A stretch of 64,000 nt of DNA from Magnetominusculus dajiuhuensis (lineage in GTDB: Bacteria; Nitrospirota; Thermodesulfovibrionia; Thermodesulfovibrionales; Magnetobacteriaceae): assembly GCF_046044395.1 (NCBI RefSeq), contig NZ_JBJUSG010000001.1:1-64000 (forward strand). The letters run 5' to 3'. Below are positions 44,575 to 51,209 of the stretch, piece after piece. Position 1 is the stretch's first letter; every line of letters starts with the position of its first letter. The position numbers and the translations under genes are program-made. The notes under the pieces were generated by a model, which saw only the letters and a program-made list of their open reading frames with translations, was not told the DNA's origin and did not search any database.

Positions 44575-46326
44575 TCAGCGGCGTAAATACTTTCCAGCCT
44601 CTTTTTGCATCTTCGCGGCAACCAAAAGTGAAGCGGCCTGCTGCCCAAGTTTGCCGGCGGGGTCGGCGTCAACGACCTCATAAAAAAAATCCACCGCCTT
44701 ATCGTAATCTTTTAGCTCAAAGTAACAAAGCCCCAGATTAAACTTTGTCTGCGAAAGGTAGGAGGCAAGCTCAATGGCCTTGTTGAAATAGGAAATGGCC
44801 GTCTGAAGCGCCTCGGTTTTTCCTTGTTCATCCACACCCGGCGCCCCCGACATCTGCATATAAACATAGCCGAGATTGTTATAGGCGGCAGTGCAGCCGG
44901 GGTCATTATTAATGGCCATCATGAGATAGCCCATAGCCTTTTTATAGTCTTTTTTAGCAATCTCTATGTTTGACAAGGCGTTAAATACGAGGGCGGCCTG
45001 TTCGCCGGATTTATTGGGAACCTCAAGCGCGGCAAACAATTCCCTTTCGCCGCCTGCGAAGTCCAGTTCCTGCAGCAGGGCTATCCCGTAGTTCGTGTGG
45101 GCAACAACAGAGGATGGGGATTTCTTAACCGTGTCCCCCCAAAGAGTCAGGTCAGACCGCCACACCCCCGTCCGCTCATAAATCAGTACAAAATACCCGG
45201 TAGATATCAGTATAAACACGCTGATTAAAACCCTCCTGTTTAATACGTTCGCAAGCAGGCCCACGCCCAGTATAGAAAACCCCACAGAGGGCAAGTACAG
45301 ATAGCGCTCACCCAACGGCGCGGCTACCTGCGAAAATATGATTGAAAGAGATGGGAGCATCGTAAGGACAATCCACAATATTAAAAATGACATGACAGAG
45401 CCACACCTGATAAAACAAAAAATGGATGCGCCAACGGCCGCACAAAACAGCCACACATAACCGCTGCCCTCGGGAATCGCCGGAAGGAGATTGAGATTCA
45501 GAGGCAGCAGCAGCTTTTCTATATAATATCCGCTTCCATAGACAAGGTCGTAGAGAAAATTTATCATCGAAATCAGCGGCGATAGATATGCCCCCTGCGT
45601 GCCAGGCCTCTTAATGACATCGCTTAGGCCGCTGCCCTGTCTCATCACAAAATATACTACGACAACCGCCAACAATATGCCGGCAGACAACACAAGCCGC
45701 CTCCACGGCATCTTCGTAAGAAGCCCATAGGCCACCACAACGGCAATCAGGGTAATCCCGTTTTCTTTGGAGAACATCGAAAACAGATAAAACACGGCAC
45801 ATATCACAATGCCCCTCGGATTGTCCTCCCAACGATAGATGAGAAAACCTAAAAACGCAAGGAGAAAAAAGAACGTCGCCAGTAAATCTGTCCTGCCCGA
45901 AATCCACGCAATGGCCTCGGAATGCACTGGATGCAAGGCAAAGGCCAGCCCCGCCAAAAACGCGGGCAGCATATCGCCGTTGTCCTTTGCTATAAGACGC
46001 CCGGCCACGACAAAGACTAAAACAGAGTTGGCCGCGTGTATAATGAGATTATGCAGGTGATAACCCATCGGGGACATCCGCCACAACCCCCAGTCCAGAG
46101 ACAATGACAGGCGGAGAAATGGCCGGTAATAGAGGCTTTTGCCAAAGAAATAGCCGTAAAACGAGTTTGAATCAACAAGTACGGGATTCGTTACCATGTG
46201 CATATCATCCCATACAAATCCATTTGACAGCGCGGCTATCGCACCGAAAAAGGCGGCTGAAACGATGGACAAAATGAAAAAAGCGTTAACCGCTGACCGC
46301 CCCTTTAATAATCCCGATATTGTCAT
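44575..46326 (-). CDS. TMTC-like membrane O-mannosyltransferase candidate with TPRs
   Basis: About 583 residues from ATG 46326 (a GTG at 46350 is the alternative). The N-terminal two thirds are a GT-C membrane domain with the TMTC/PMT signature: NGFVWDDMHMVTNP (catalytic-type acidic pair), YYRPFLRLSLSLD, GYHLHNLIIHAANS and LAFALHPVHSEAIAWISGRTDLLA. The C-terminal 190 residues contain about four TPRs. This is the layout of animal TMTC O-mannosyltransferases and their bacterial relatives. Lying among pilin genes on the same strand, it may glycosylate pilins; that is inference. Confidence 0.75.
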   Translation of the reverse strand: MTISGLLKGRSAVNAFFILSIVSAAFFGAIAALSNGFVWDDMHMVTNPVLVDSNSFYGYFFGKSLYYRPFLRLSLSLDWGLWRMSPMGYHLHNLIIHAANSVLVFVVAGRLIAKDNGDMLPAFLAGLAFALHPVHSEAIAWISGRTDLLATFFFLLAFLGFLIYRWEDNPRGIVICAVFYLFSMFSKENGITLIAVVVAYGLLTKMPWRRLVLSAGILLAVVVVYFVMRQGSGLSDVIKRPGTQGAYLSPLISMINFLYDLVYGSGYYIEKLLLPLNLNLLPAIPEGSGYVWLFCAAVGASIFCFIRCGSVMSFLILWIVLTMLPSLSIIFSQVAAPLGERYLYLPSVGFSILGVGLLANVLNRRVLISVFILISTGYFVLIYERTGVWRSDLTLWGDTVKKSPSSVVAHTNYGIALLQELDFAGGERELFAALEVPNKSGEQAALVFNALSNIEIAKKDYKKAMGYLMMAINNDPGCTAAYNNLGYVYMQMSGAPGVDEQGKTEALQTAISYFNKAIELASYLSQTKFNLGLCYFELKDYDKAVDFFYEVVDADPAGKLGQQAASLLVAAKMQKEAGKYLRR

Positions 46327-46366
46327 ATTATACCCCGCACAAACATCCACCTATAATAAATAAAAA

Positions 46367-46398
46367 GGCTGGGGAAAGGACAGCCCCTTTCCCCCGCC
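46367..46398 (-). terminator. Intrinsic terminator after pilin 46424-46984
   Basis: On the minus strand a 13-base stem (GGCGGGGGAAAGG / CCTTTCCCCAGCC, one mismatch) with a six-base loop is followed by TTTTT. It ends the pilin transcript before the downstream TMTC-like gene. Confidence 0.8.
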
Positions 46399-46423
46399 AA
46401 AATGAGACAGATACCTGTCAGAA

Positions 46424-46984
46424 TTAACGGCTTGTGACAAGTTGGCTGAGCATAGGTGAAGTAGAGTTTGAGGCATAAGCCAAAAGGTTTATCGCGCGGC
46501 TTCCGTTTGGACTTAAGAGAACCTGGCCGTCTGTCGGTGCAGTCGTTACAAACAATGGCAGACCATTAAACGCGCTCTTGTCTCCCTTGAACGTGTGATG
46601 GGAGATAAAGTGGTCAACAATCGTCGTGATACCGCCTGGATAAGCCGTGTATGTGCCGGTGCTGGCCTGGTTGAAAACGGACAGACAAGAGGCTCCGGTT
46701 GCGGTTGCGCCATTGGATTCGTAGCAGCCCTGCGTGCCTGTTGCGTCAGTAATTATTATGTACGGGTCCCCTGCTATATAGGAGTCAAGATAACCCTGTA
46801 AGTCCGCTACCGCGCCCTTAGCGCCTGACTCAGTTGCCCTCACCTTCGCCTTTTCCCTCTGTCCCAGAAACGCCGGTACCGCGATAGCAGTCAATATACC
46901 GATAATCGCGATAACAATCAGCAGTTCAATTAATGTAAAACCTCTTTCATCTCTTGCCTTCATCTCTGAAATTATTTTGTACAT
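46424..46984 (-). CDS. Type IV major pilin, paralogue 1
   Basis: A 186-residue prepilin with a 15-residue leader ending DERG, then FTLIELLIVIAIIGILTAIAVPAFLGQREKAKVRATESG. The mature protein is about 171 residues with two cysteines (TQGCYES and ASCLSV) that could form a disulfide. It is nearly identical to the protein at 49275-49835 (five differences seen). It has its own upstream region and a strong terminator, so it is a separate transcription unit. Confidence 0.93.
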   Translation of the reverse strand: MYKIISEMKARDERGFTLIELLIVIAIIGILTAIAVPAFLGQREKAKVRATESGAKGAVADLQGYLDSYIAGDPYIIITDATGTQGCYESNGATATGASCLSVFNQASTGTYTAYPGGITTIVDHFISHHTFKGDKSAFNGLPLFVTTAPTDGQVLLSPNGSRAINLLAYASNSTSPMLSQLVTSR

Positions 46985-47063
46985 TGGGTATCCCTCCTAA
47001 TACTCTGCGCTTGGTTGCTATATCACGGTTAAAAACCGCTTGATTGCATCTGCCGGTTATATT

Positions 47064-47079
47064 TGCATATTTCATACCA
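47064..47079 (-). promoter_or_regulatory. Possible sigma-54 promoter of pilin 46424-46984
   Basis: Minus strand TGGTATGAAATATGCA keeps the GG-N10-GC spacing and most of the -24/-12 consensus, about 80 bases before the pilin start. A competing sigma-70 -10 box (TATAAT, 47118-47113) lies further upstream with a poor -35. Pilin genes are often sigma-54-dependent through PilR. Confidence 0.35.
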
Positions 47080-47292
47080 CCGACTACCAATTAAAACATA
47101 TGGCTTATTTTCATTATACATGCCGACGACTTAGACACAGTAACTCTGAAAAAGGTTTAGTCTCGTTTTGGCATTTTTTTTAAAAAATTTTAAGTCACCG
47201 CATAACACCATATTCGGGGATATTTAGGAACCTTCACGGCTGCGTAGGTGGAGATATTATAGGTGATGGCTCACGAGCGAACACGGACATAT

Positions 47293-47311
47293 TTTGTCAG
47301 TACGTGACAAA
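47293..47311. promoter_or_regulatory. Palindrome TTTGTCA-N5-TGACAAA
   Basis: Seven-base perfect inverted arms with a five-base centre, upstream of a pilin gene. It has the size of a dimeric regulator site. A related palindrome (TGTCACTTGTGACA) occurs at 50087-50100, also beside pilin genes. Confidence 0.4.
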
Positions 47312-47499
47312 TTTCGACAGTGGAGATTACTCCTCATACCAAAATGCGTTCATAGAAGTAAGATGATGTCCACAACAATCGAATCATCCTGAGCCTGTCG
47401 AAGGATGTGCCTTTTATTTAGCACATCCCCACAAATGCGGAATCCTTCGACAAGCTCAGGATGATTCAATTAGAGGATTATTTTATAAGAATGATTGTT

Positions 47500-47631
47500 A
47501 CTCATTTGGCTGCAACTTGGTATAGTCCGTCATTCCGGCTTGCAGACTGTGTCATAATTATGTGGAATAATTCGTATTGCATTATCGATAATTATTATCG
47601 AAAAGTTATTCCAAGTTGCAGACAAATGAGT
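47500..47631. repeat. Nested inverted repeat (possible cruciform or decayed mobile element)
   Basis: Arms 47500-47520 and 47611-47631 match over 21 bases with one mismatch (ACTCATTTG.CTGCAACTTGG and its complement). At the centre is a perfect 8-base palindrome (TCGATAAT-T-ATTATCGA, 47585-47601). The left arm is interrupted by a piece (about 47521-47561) containing CAGACTGTGTCATAATTAT, whose exact inverted copy recurs near 47876-47894. Confidence 0.65.
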
Positions 47632-48083
47632 TAATTAGAAAACTGTGTGATGATATTTTTCAATAAATTACATTATTCATCGGAGTTTCCATTGATTATT
47701 ATGTTGTTCCATGCTTAAAATAACTGGATTCCTGCTTTCGCAGGAATGACAGACCAAAGAATATGCAATCTTTGACCTACTTTTGTTATTAGAAAAAAGT
47801 CATAGGTCGAAATGCCAATACAGTGATAGGCATATAACCATATGTTTTATATGTTTCGACTTTTTTTGTAAAAAATAATTATGACACAGTCTGTTGTCCG
47901 GAATCTTATTTGGCTTGAGGATGTAGTGGAGAGACCGATTCCGGACAAGCCGGAATGACGACAAGGCAAGCCTGGTAGAGACAATTTATTTGTTGTAGAG
48001 ACAATTTTTTTGTCGCGGAGTGAGAATTTATTCATATGGTAGCAACTTCGTATCAGTCCAGTTGCTCTGGCCTTGCCCTGTAA

Positions 48084-48626
48084 TTATCGGGCAGTTACGA
48101 TTTGGCTGAAGACTGGCGTGGAGTTCATGGCGTAAGCCACGACAACAATAGACTTGCTATCAGACGGGCTCAAGAGTACCTGGCCAAAGCCGTCTGGCCC
48201 ATGAGAAGTAACGAACAATGAACGGCCTCTAAACGCGTCCTTGTCCCCCTTATACTTGCTATTGTTCACAAAGTGGGAGATAACAGTGGACATGCCAGCC
48301 GGGTATGCCGGATACGTGGCCGTGCTGGGTTGATTGAAAATGGACAAACAAGAGATACCCGTTGTGGTCGCATTAGACGCCTCAACACAACTTTGCGTAC
48401 CCAACGCATCACTAATCATAATATAGGGGTCACCGGCCATATAAGCGTCAAGATAAACCTGCAAGTCGGCAACCGCGGCCTTCGCGCTTGTCTGTGTTGT
48501 CCTCGCCTTTGATTTGTCCATATGCCCAAGATACGCCGGCAACGCAATAGCTGACAACAAACTCACGACCGCAATGACAACCATGAGTTCAACTAACGTA
48601 AAACCTCTTACATCTTTTGCCCACAT
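48084..48626 (-). CDS. Type IV pilin, divergent paralogue
   Basis: A 180-residue prepilin with a short 8-residue leader (MWAKDVRG) then FTLVELMVVIAVVSLLSAIALPAYLGHMDKSKARTTQ. It is clearly homologous to its neighbours (AAVADLQVYLDAYMAGDPYIMISDALGTQSCVEASN, C-terminal FSQIVTAR) but the most diverged of the set. The two cysteines are conserved. It follows pilin 48660-49214 by 33 bases and probably shares its transcript. Confidence 0.9.
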   Translation of the reverse strand: MWAKDVRGFTLVELMVVIAVVSLLSAIALPAYLGHMDKSKARTTQTSAKAAVADLQVYLDAYMAGDPYIMISDALGTQSCVEASNATTTGISCLSIFNQPSTATYPAYPAGMSTVISHFVNNSKYKGDKDAFRGRSLFVTSHGPDGFGQVLLSPSDSKSIVVVAYAMNSTPVFSQIVTAR

Positions 48627-48659
48627 AGCTTAAATCCGCATACCTCTGTTCTTTATAAC

Positions 48660-49214
48660 TTATCGCACTGTTACCAATTGACTGAATATTGTTGATGTAT
48701 GGTTTGTGGCGTAGGCAAGGATAGTGACAGACCGGCTGTCAGTCGGGGTTAAGAGAACCTGACCGTCGTTTACAGAGGCCGTCACAAACAGCGGCAAACC
48801 GTTAAACGCGCTAAAGTCTCCTTTAAACGTATGGTGCGAGATGAAATGGGCGATAATGGTGGTTATGCCGCCAGGATATACGGCATATGTGCCCACGCTG
48901 GCTTGACTGAAAACAGATGCGCAAGTCTTATCAAGCCCGATTGCGTTATTGGCCTCAAAGCATCCCTGCGTCCCCGTGGCATCAGTTATTATTACATAGG
49001 GTTCACCAGCTACGTAGCTATCAAGATATCCTTGTAAATCAGCAACCGCAGCCCTTGCGCCTGATTCAGTTGACCTGACCTTTGCCTTTTCCCTCTGCCC
49101 CAGAAACGCCGGTACCGCGATAGCAGTCAATATGCCGATAATCGCGATAACAACCAGTAGCTCAATCAGGGTAAAACCCTTTACATCTCTTGCCTGCATC
49201 CATTTATACATCAT
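48660..49214 (-). CDS. Type IV pilin, paralogue 3
   Basis: A 184-residue prepilin: 13-residue leader ending DVKG, then FTLIELLVVIAIIGILTAIAVPAFLGQREKAKVRSTESG. Conserved cysteines in TQGCFEAN and KTCASVF. It ends FSQLVTVR like the others. It starts just after the intrinsic terminator of pilin 49275-49835 (GAGGAGAATATA before the ATG), so its expression likely depends on read-through of that terminator or an unseen promoter. Confidence 0.92.
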   Translation of the reverse strand: MMYKWMQARDVKGFTLIELLVVIAIIGILTAIAVPAFLGQREKAKVRSTESGARAAVADLQGYLDSYVAGEPYVIITDATGTQGCFEANNAIGLDKTCASVFSQASVGTYAVYPGGITTIIAHFISHHTFKGDFSAFNGLPLFVTASVNDGQVLLTPTDSRSVTILAYATNHTSTIFSQLVTVR

Positions 49215-49226
49215 TATATTCTCCTC

Positions 49227-49258
49227 AAAAAAAACGGGAGGGAGATTGCCCCCTCCCG
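49227..49258 (-). terminator. Intrinsic terminator between tandem pilin genes
   Basis: On the minus strand a perfect 8-base stem (CGGGAGGG / CCCTCCCG) with an eight-base loop is followed directly by eight T. It lies between pilins 49275-49835 and 48660-49214, so it should make the first pilin the dominant product and give a lower level of the next two. Confidence 0.88.
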
Positions 49259-49274
49259 CGCTGGTCTATGGCAA

Positions 49275-49835
49275 TTACCGTGACGTTACTAATTGGCTGA
49301 GCATAGGTGAAGTCGAGTTTGAGGCATAAGCCAAAAGGTTTATCGCACGGCTTCCGTTTGGACTTAAAAGAACCTGGCCGTCTGTCGGGGCAGTTGTGAC
49401 AAACAGAGGCAGACCGTTAAACGCGCTCTTGTCTCCCTTGAACGTGTGATGAGAGATAAAGTGTGCAACTACAGTTGTGATACCGCCGGGGTATGCTGTG
49501 TATGTGCCGGTGCTGGCCTGGTTAAAAATGGACAGGCAAGATGCGCCGGTTGCGGTTGCGCCATTGGATTCGTAGCAGCCCTGCGTGCCTGTTGCGTCAG
49601 TGATTATTATGTATGGGTCTCCGGCTATATACGAATCAAGATAGCCCTGTAAGTCTGCGACCGCGCCCTTAGCGCCTGATTCAGTTGCCCTTACCTTTGC
49701 CTTTTCTCTCTGTCCCAGAAAGGCCGGTACCGCGATAGCAGTCAATATGCCGATAATCGCGATAACAATCAGGAGCTCGATCAATGTAAAACCTCTTTCA
49801 TCTCTTGCTTTCATTCCCGAAATTACTTTGTACAT
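49275..49835 (-). CDS. Type IV major pilin, paralogue 4 (near-identical to 46424-46984)
   Basis: A 186-residue prepilin: MYKVISGMKARDERG leader (15 residues), then FTLIELLIVIAIIGILTAIAVPAFLGQ. It differs from the 46424 copy at only about five residues. Most DNA differences are silent, so the pair is either under strong constraint or kept alike by gene conversion. A consensus sigma-70 promoter and an intrinsic terminator flank it, marking it as the probable main pilin. Confidence 0.93.
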   Translation of the reverse strand: MYKVISGMKARDERGFTLIELLIVIAIIGILTAIAVPAFLGQREKAKVRATESGAKGAVADLQGYLDSYIAGDPYIIITDATGTQGCYESNGATATGASCLSIFNQASTGTYTAYPGGITTVVAHFISHHTFKGDKSAFNGLPLFVTTAPTDGQVLLSPNGSRAINLLAYASNSTSPMLSQLVTSR

Positions 49836-49918
49836 TTGGATGTACCTCCCTAAAATACATTCTGAGCGATTAAAAACCGCCGATGTCTTGCCTCACAACA
49901 CAACCTTAACTTTACAGC

Positions 49919-49948
49919 ATTATACGTTATAGTACAATCAGATGTCAA
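49919..49948 (-). promoter_or_regulatory. Strong sigma-70 promoter of pilin 49275-49835
   Basis: Minus strand TTGACA (49948-49943), 18-base spacer, TATAAT (49924-49919): both boxes perfect. Leader about 75 bases. The -35 box is part of the first of three tandem 19-base repeats. Confidence 0.8.
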
Positions 49949-49999
49949 ACGTGCCGTCTTCTGTCAAACATGCCGACTTCTGCCACACGTGCCGACCTG
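49943..49999. repeat. Three 19-bp direct repeats at the pilin promoter
   Basis: Units 49943-49961, 49962-49980 and 49981-49999 follow TGTCAAACGTGCCGACTTC; the first two differ at two positions and the third is more worn. Regular spacing of 19 bases directly at and upstream of the -35 box suggests tandem regulator sites. TGTC is the core of known PilR half-sites, which is suggestive only. Confidence 0.7.
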
Positions 50000-50086
50000 C
50001 TACAGTGTAGCAAATACTATGCCCACCCATAATCCGCGCAAAATCCTCTATATGCCGTAAAACTTCTGATTCACACTGACATAATG

Positions 50087-50100
50087 TGTCACTTGTGACA
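50087..50100. promoter_or_regulatory. Palindromic operator-like site TGTCACTTGTGACA
   Basis: A 14-base palindrome with 6-base perfect arms, about 40 bases upstream of the heptosyltransferase -10 box and about 140 bases upstream of the pilin promoter. Size and symmetry fit a dimeric regulator; the TGTCAC/GTGACA arms are of the Crp/Fnr type. Confidence 0.4.
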
Positions 50101-50141
50101 TATTTCAGCACTTTTAGAGGCAGCCGTTATATGCTGTAATC

Positions 50142-50150
50142 TGCTATACT
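50142..50150 (+). promoter_or_regulatory. Extended -10 promoter of the heptosyltransferase gene
   Basis: TGCTATACT ends seven bases before ATG 50158, so transcription should begin at or within a base or two of the start codon. No Shine-Dalgarno sequence is present. No convincing -35 box. Confidence 0.5.
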
Positions 50151-50157
50151 ACCGACG

Positions 50158-51174
50158 ATGGCACCATATAAGAAAATCCTTATCGTAAAACCCAGCTCGC
50201 TTGGAGACGTGGTACATAGCCTGCCTGTGCTTAGCGCCCTTCATAAGGCGTATCCCGGCGCATCCATACACTGGGTCATAGCATCGGGGTTTGAGGGGCT
50301 GCTTGATGGACATCCGATGATAGAAAGGCTCCGGGTAATAAATAAGGACAGATGGAAGCGCCCCTCGGCACTTAAAGACACGCTTAAAGAGATAGCTGCG
50401 CTTGCCACCTCGCTAAAGAGCGAACGCTACGACCTCGTCTTAGACCTTCAGGGGCTGTTGAGAAGCGGCCTGATAACTGGCCTAAGCCGATGTCAAACCC
50501 GCGTGGGGTTTAAGGAGGCCAGAGAGGGCAGTACCGTGTTTTACACGCACACAGTCGAAGGGGGGCGTGGCGTACACGCGGTTGACCGGTATATGAAAAT
50601 TGCCGGATTTGCGGGGGCACCCACCGATGAGATAGAATTTCCGCTGCTCTGTGAGGATATAAAGGAGGACTGGGCGCGTGGGCTGAAAAAGGGGCAGTAT
50701 ATTGTCATGGCCCCTGGGGCCGCCTGGGTTACAAAGCGCTGGGCAGCGAGAAACTTCGGGCGGCTTGCCGCTAAGTTTTCCATCCCGGCGGTGGTTGTCG
50801 GTGGGGGCGGGGATTATTCTTTGGGCGAGGAAGTCGTGGGGCATGCGGGGGGAATGGCCATCAACGCCACCGGTAAAACGACGCTGAAGGGCCTCGCATC
50901 ATTAATCAGAGATGCGCGCTTCATGGTCACCAACGACACCGGCCCGATGCATATCGCCGCAGCCCTGGGCGTTGTCGTGTTTGCCATATTTGGCCCGACC
51001 GACCCCCAAAGAACCGGTCCGTACGGCACCGGACACACCGTCATAGGGCGTGATATTGCGTGTCGGGCGTGTTTCAGGAAAAAATGTTCCAATGTCAGAT
51101 GCCTGAGGGATTTACCTTTTCAGCATGTTTATGACATAATAGCCGACCAGAGGGTAAGTTCCGGCGTTATTTAG
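50158..51174 (+). CDS. Lipopolysaccharide heptosyltransferase (GT9, WaaC-like)
   Basis: Adds heptose to the LPS inner core on the cytoplasmic face. The 338 residues show the GT9 signatures KILIVKPSSLGDVVHSLPVLSALHKAYP at the start and VTNDTGPMHIAAALGVVVFAIFGPTDPQRTGPYG near residue 260-295 (ADP-heptose site). YDLVLDLQGLLRSGLI is also typical. Cysteines near the C-terminus (CRACFRKKCSNVRCL) match the usual CxxCxxxxC tail of this family. WaaC is more likely than WaaF, but not certain. Confidence 0.9.
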   Translation: MAPYKKILIVKPSSLGDVVHSLPVLSALHKAYPGASIHWVIASGFEGLLDGHPMIERLRVINKDRWKRPSALKDTLKEIAALATSLKSERYDLVLDLQGLLRSGLITGLSRCQTRVGFKEAREGSTVFYTHTVEGGRGVHAVDRYMKIAGFAGAPTDEIEFPLLCEDIKEDWARGLKKGQYIVMAPGAAWVTKRWAARNFGRLAAKFSIPAVVVGGGGDYSLGEEVVGHAGGMAINATGKTTLKGLASLIRDARFMVTNDTGPMHIAAALGVVVFAIFGPTDPQRTGPYGTGHTVIGRDIACRACFRKKCSNVRCLRDLPFQHVYDIIADQRVSSGVI

Positions 51175-51209
51175 GCCTGGGGGCAGGCTGCGGGTTGTTT
51201 GGAGGCGAA

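Larger units (their letters stand above)
46985..48083. other. 1.1-kb gene-free interval rich in inverted repeats
   Basis: No credible gene. From left to right: the promoter region of pilin 46424 (46985-47160); a 19-base palindrome (47293-47311); an inverted pair of TCCTGAGC-type palindromic repeats (about 47386-47408 and 47442-47468); a nested inverted-repeat structure at 47500-47631; the 27-base palindromic unit at 47724-47750; a 19-base perfect inverted repeat to the left structure (about 47876-47894); and a palindrome GATTCCGGACAAGCCGGAAT at 47937. It looks like accumulated small mobile repeats. Confidence 0.75.
49836..50157. other. Divergent regulatory region between pilin and heptosyltransferase genes
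   Basis: This 322-base stretch has no gene. It contains, in order: the pilin leader and promoter (49919-49948), three head-to-tail 19-base repeats (49943-49999), the palindrome TGTCACTTGTGACA (50087-50100) and the extended -10 box for the heptosyltransferase gene (50142-50150). Confidence 0.8.

Noticed and set aside
47000..48083. Transposase gene accompanying the inverted repeats
   Set aside because: No open frame of meaningful length or DDE/Y1 motif is present in the interval.
46424..49835. Assembly duplication as the cause of the two near-identical pilins
   Set aside because: The copies differ at many third-codon positions and have different flanks and promoters, so both are real.
49943..49999. 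Start of a CRISPR array at the three 19-base repeats
   Set aside because: Repeats abut without spacers, are degenerate and contain a promoter box.
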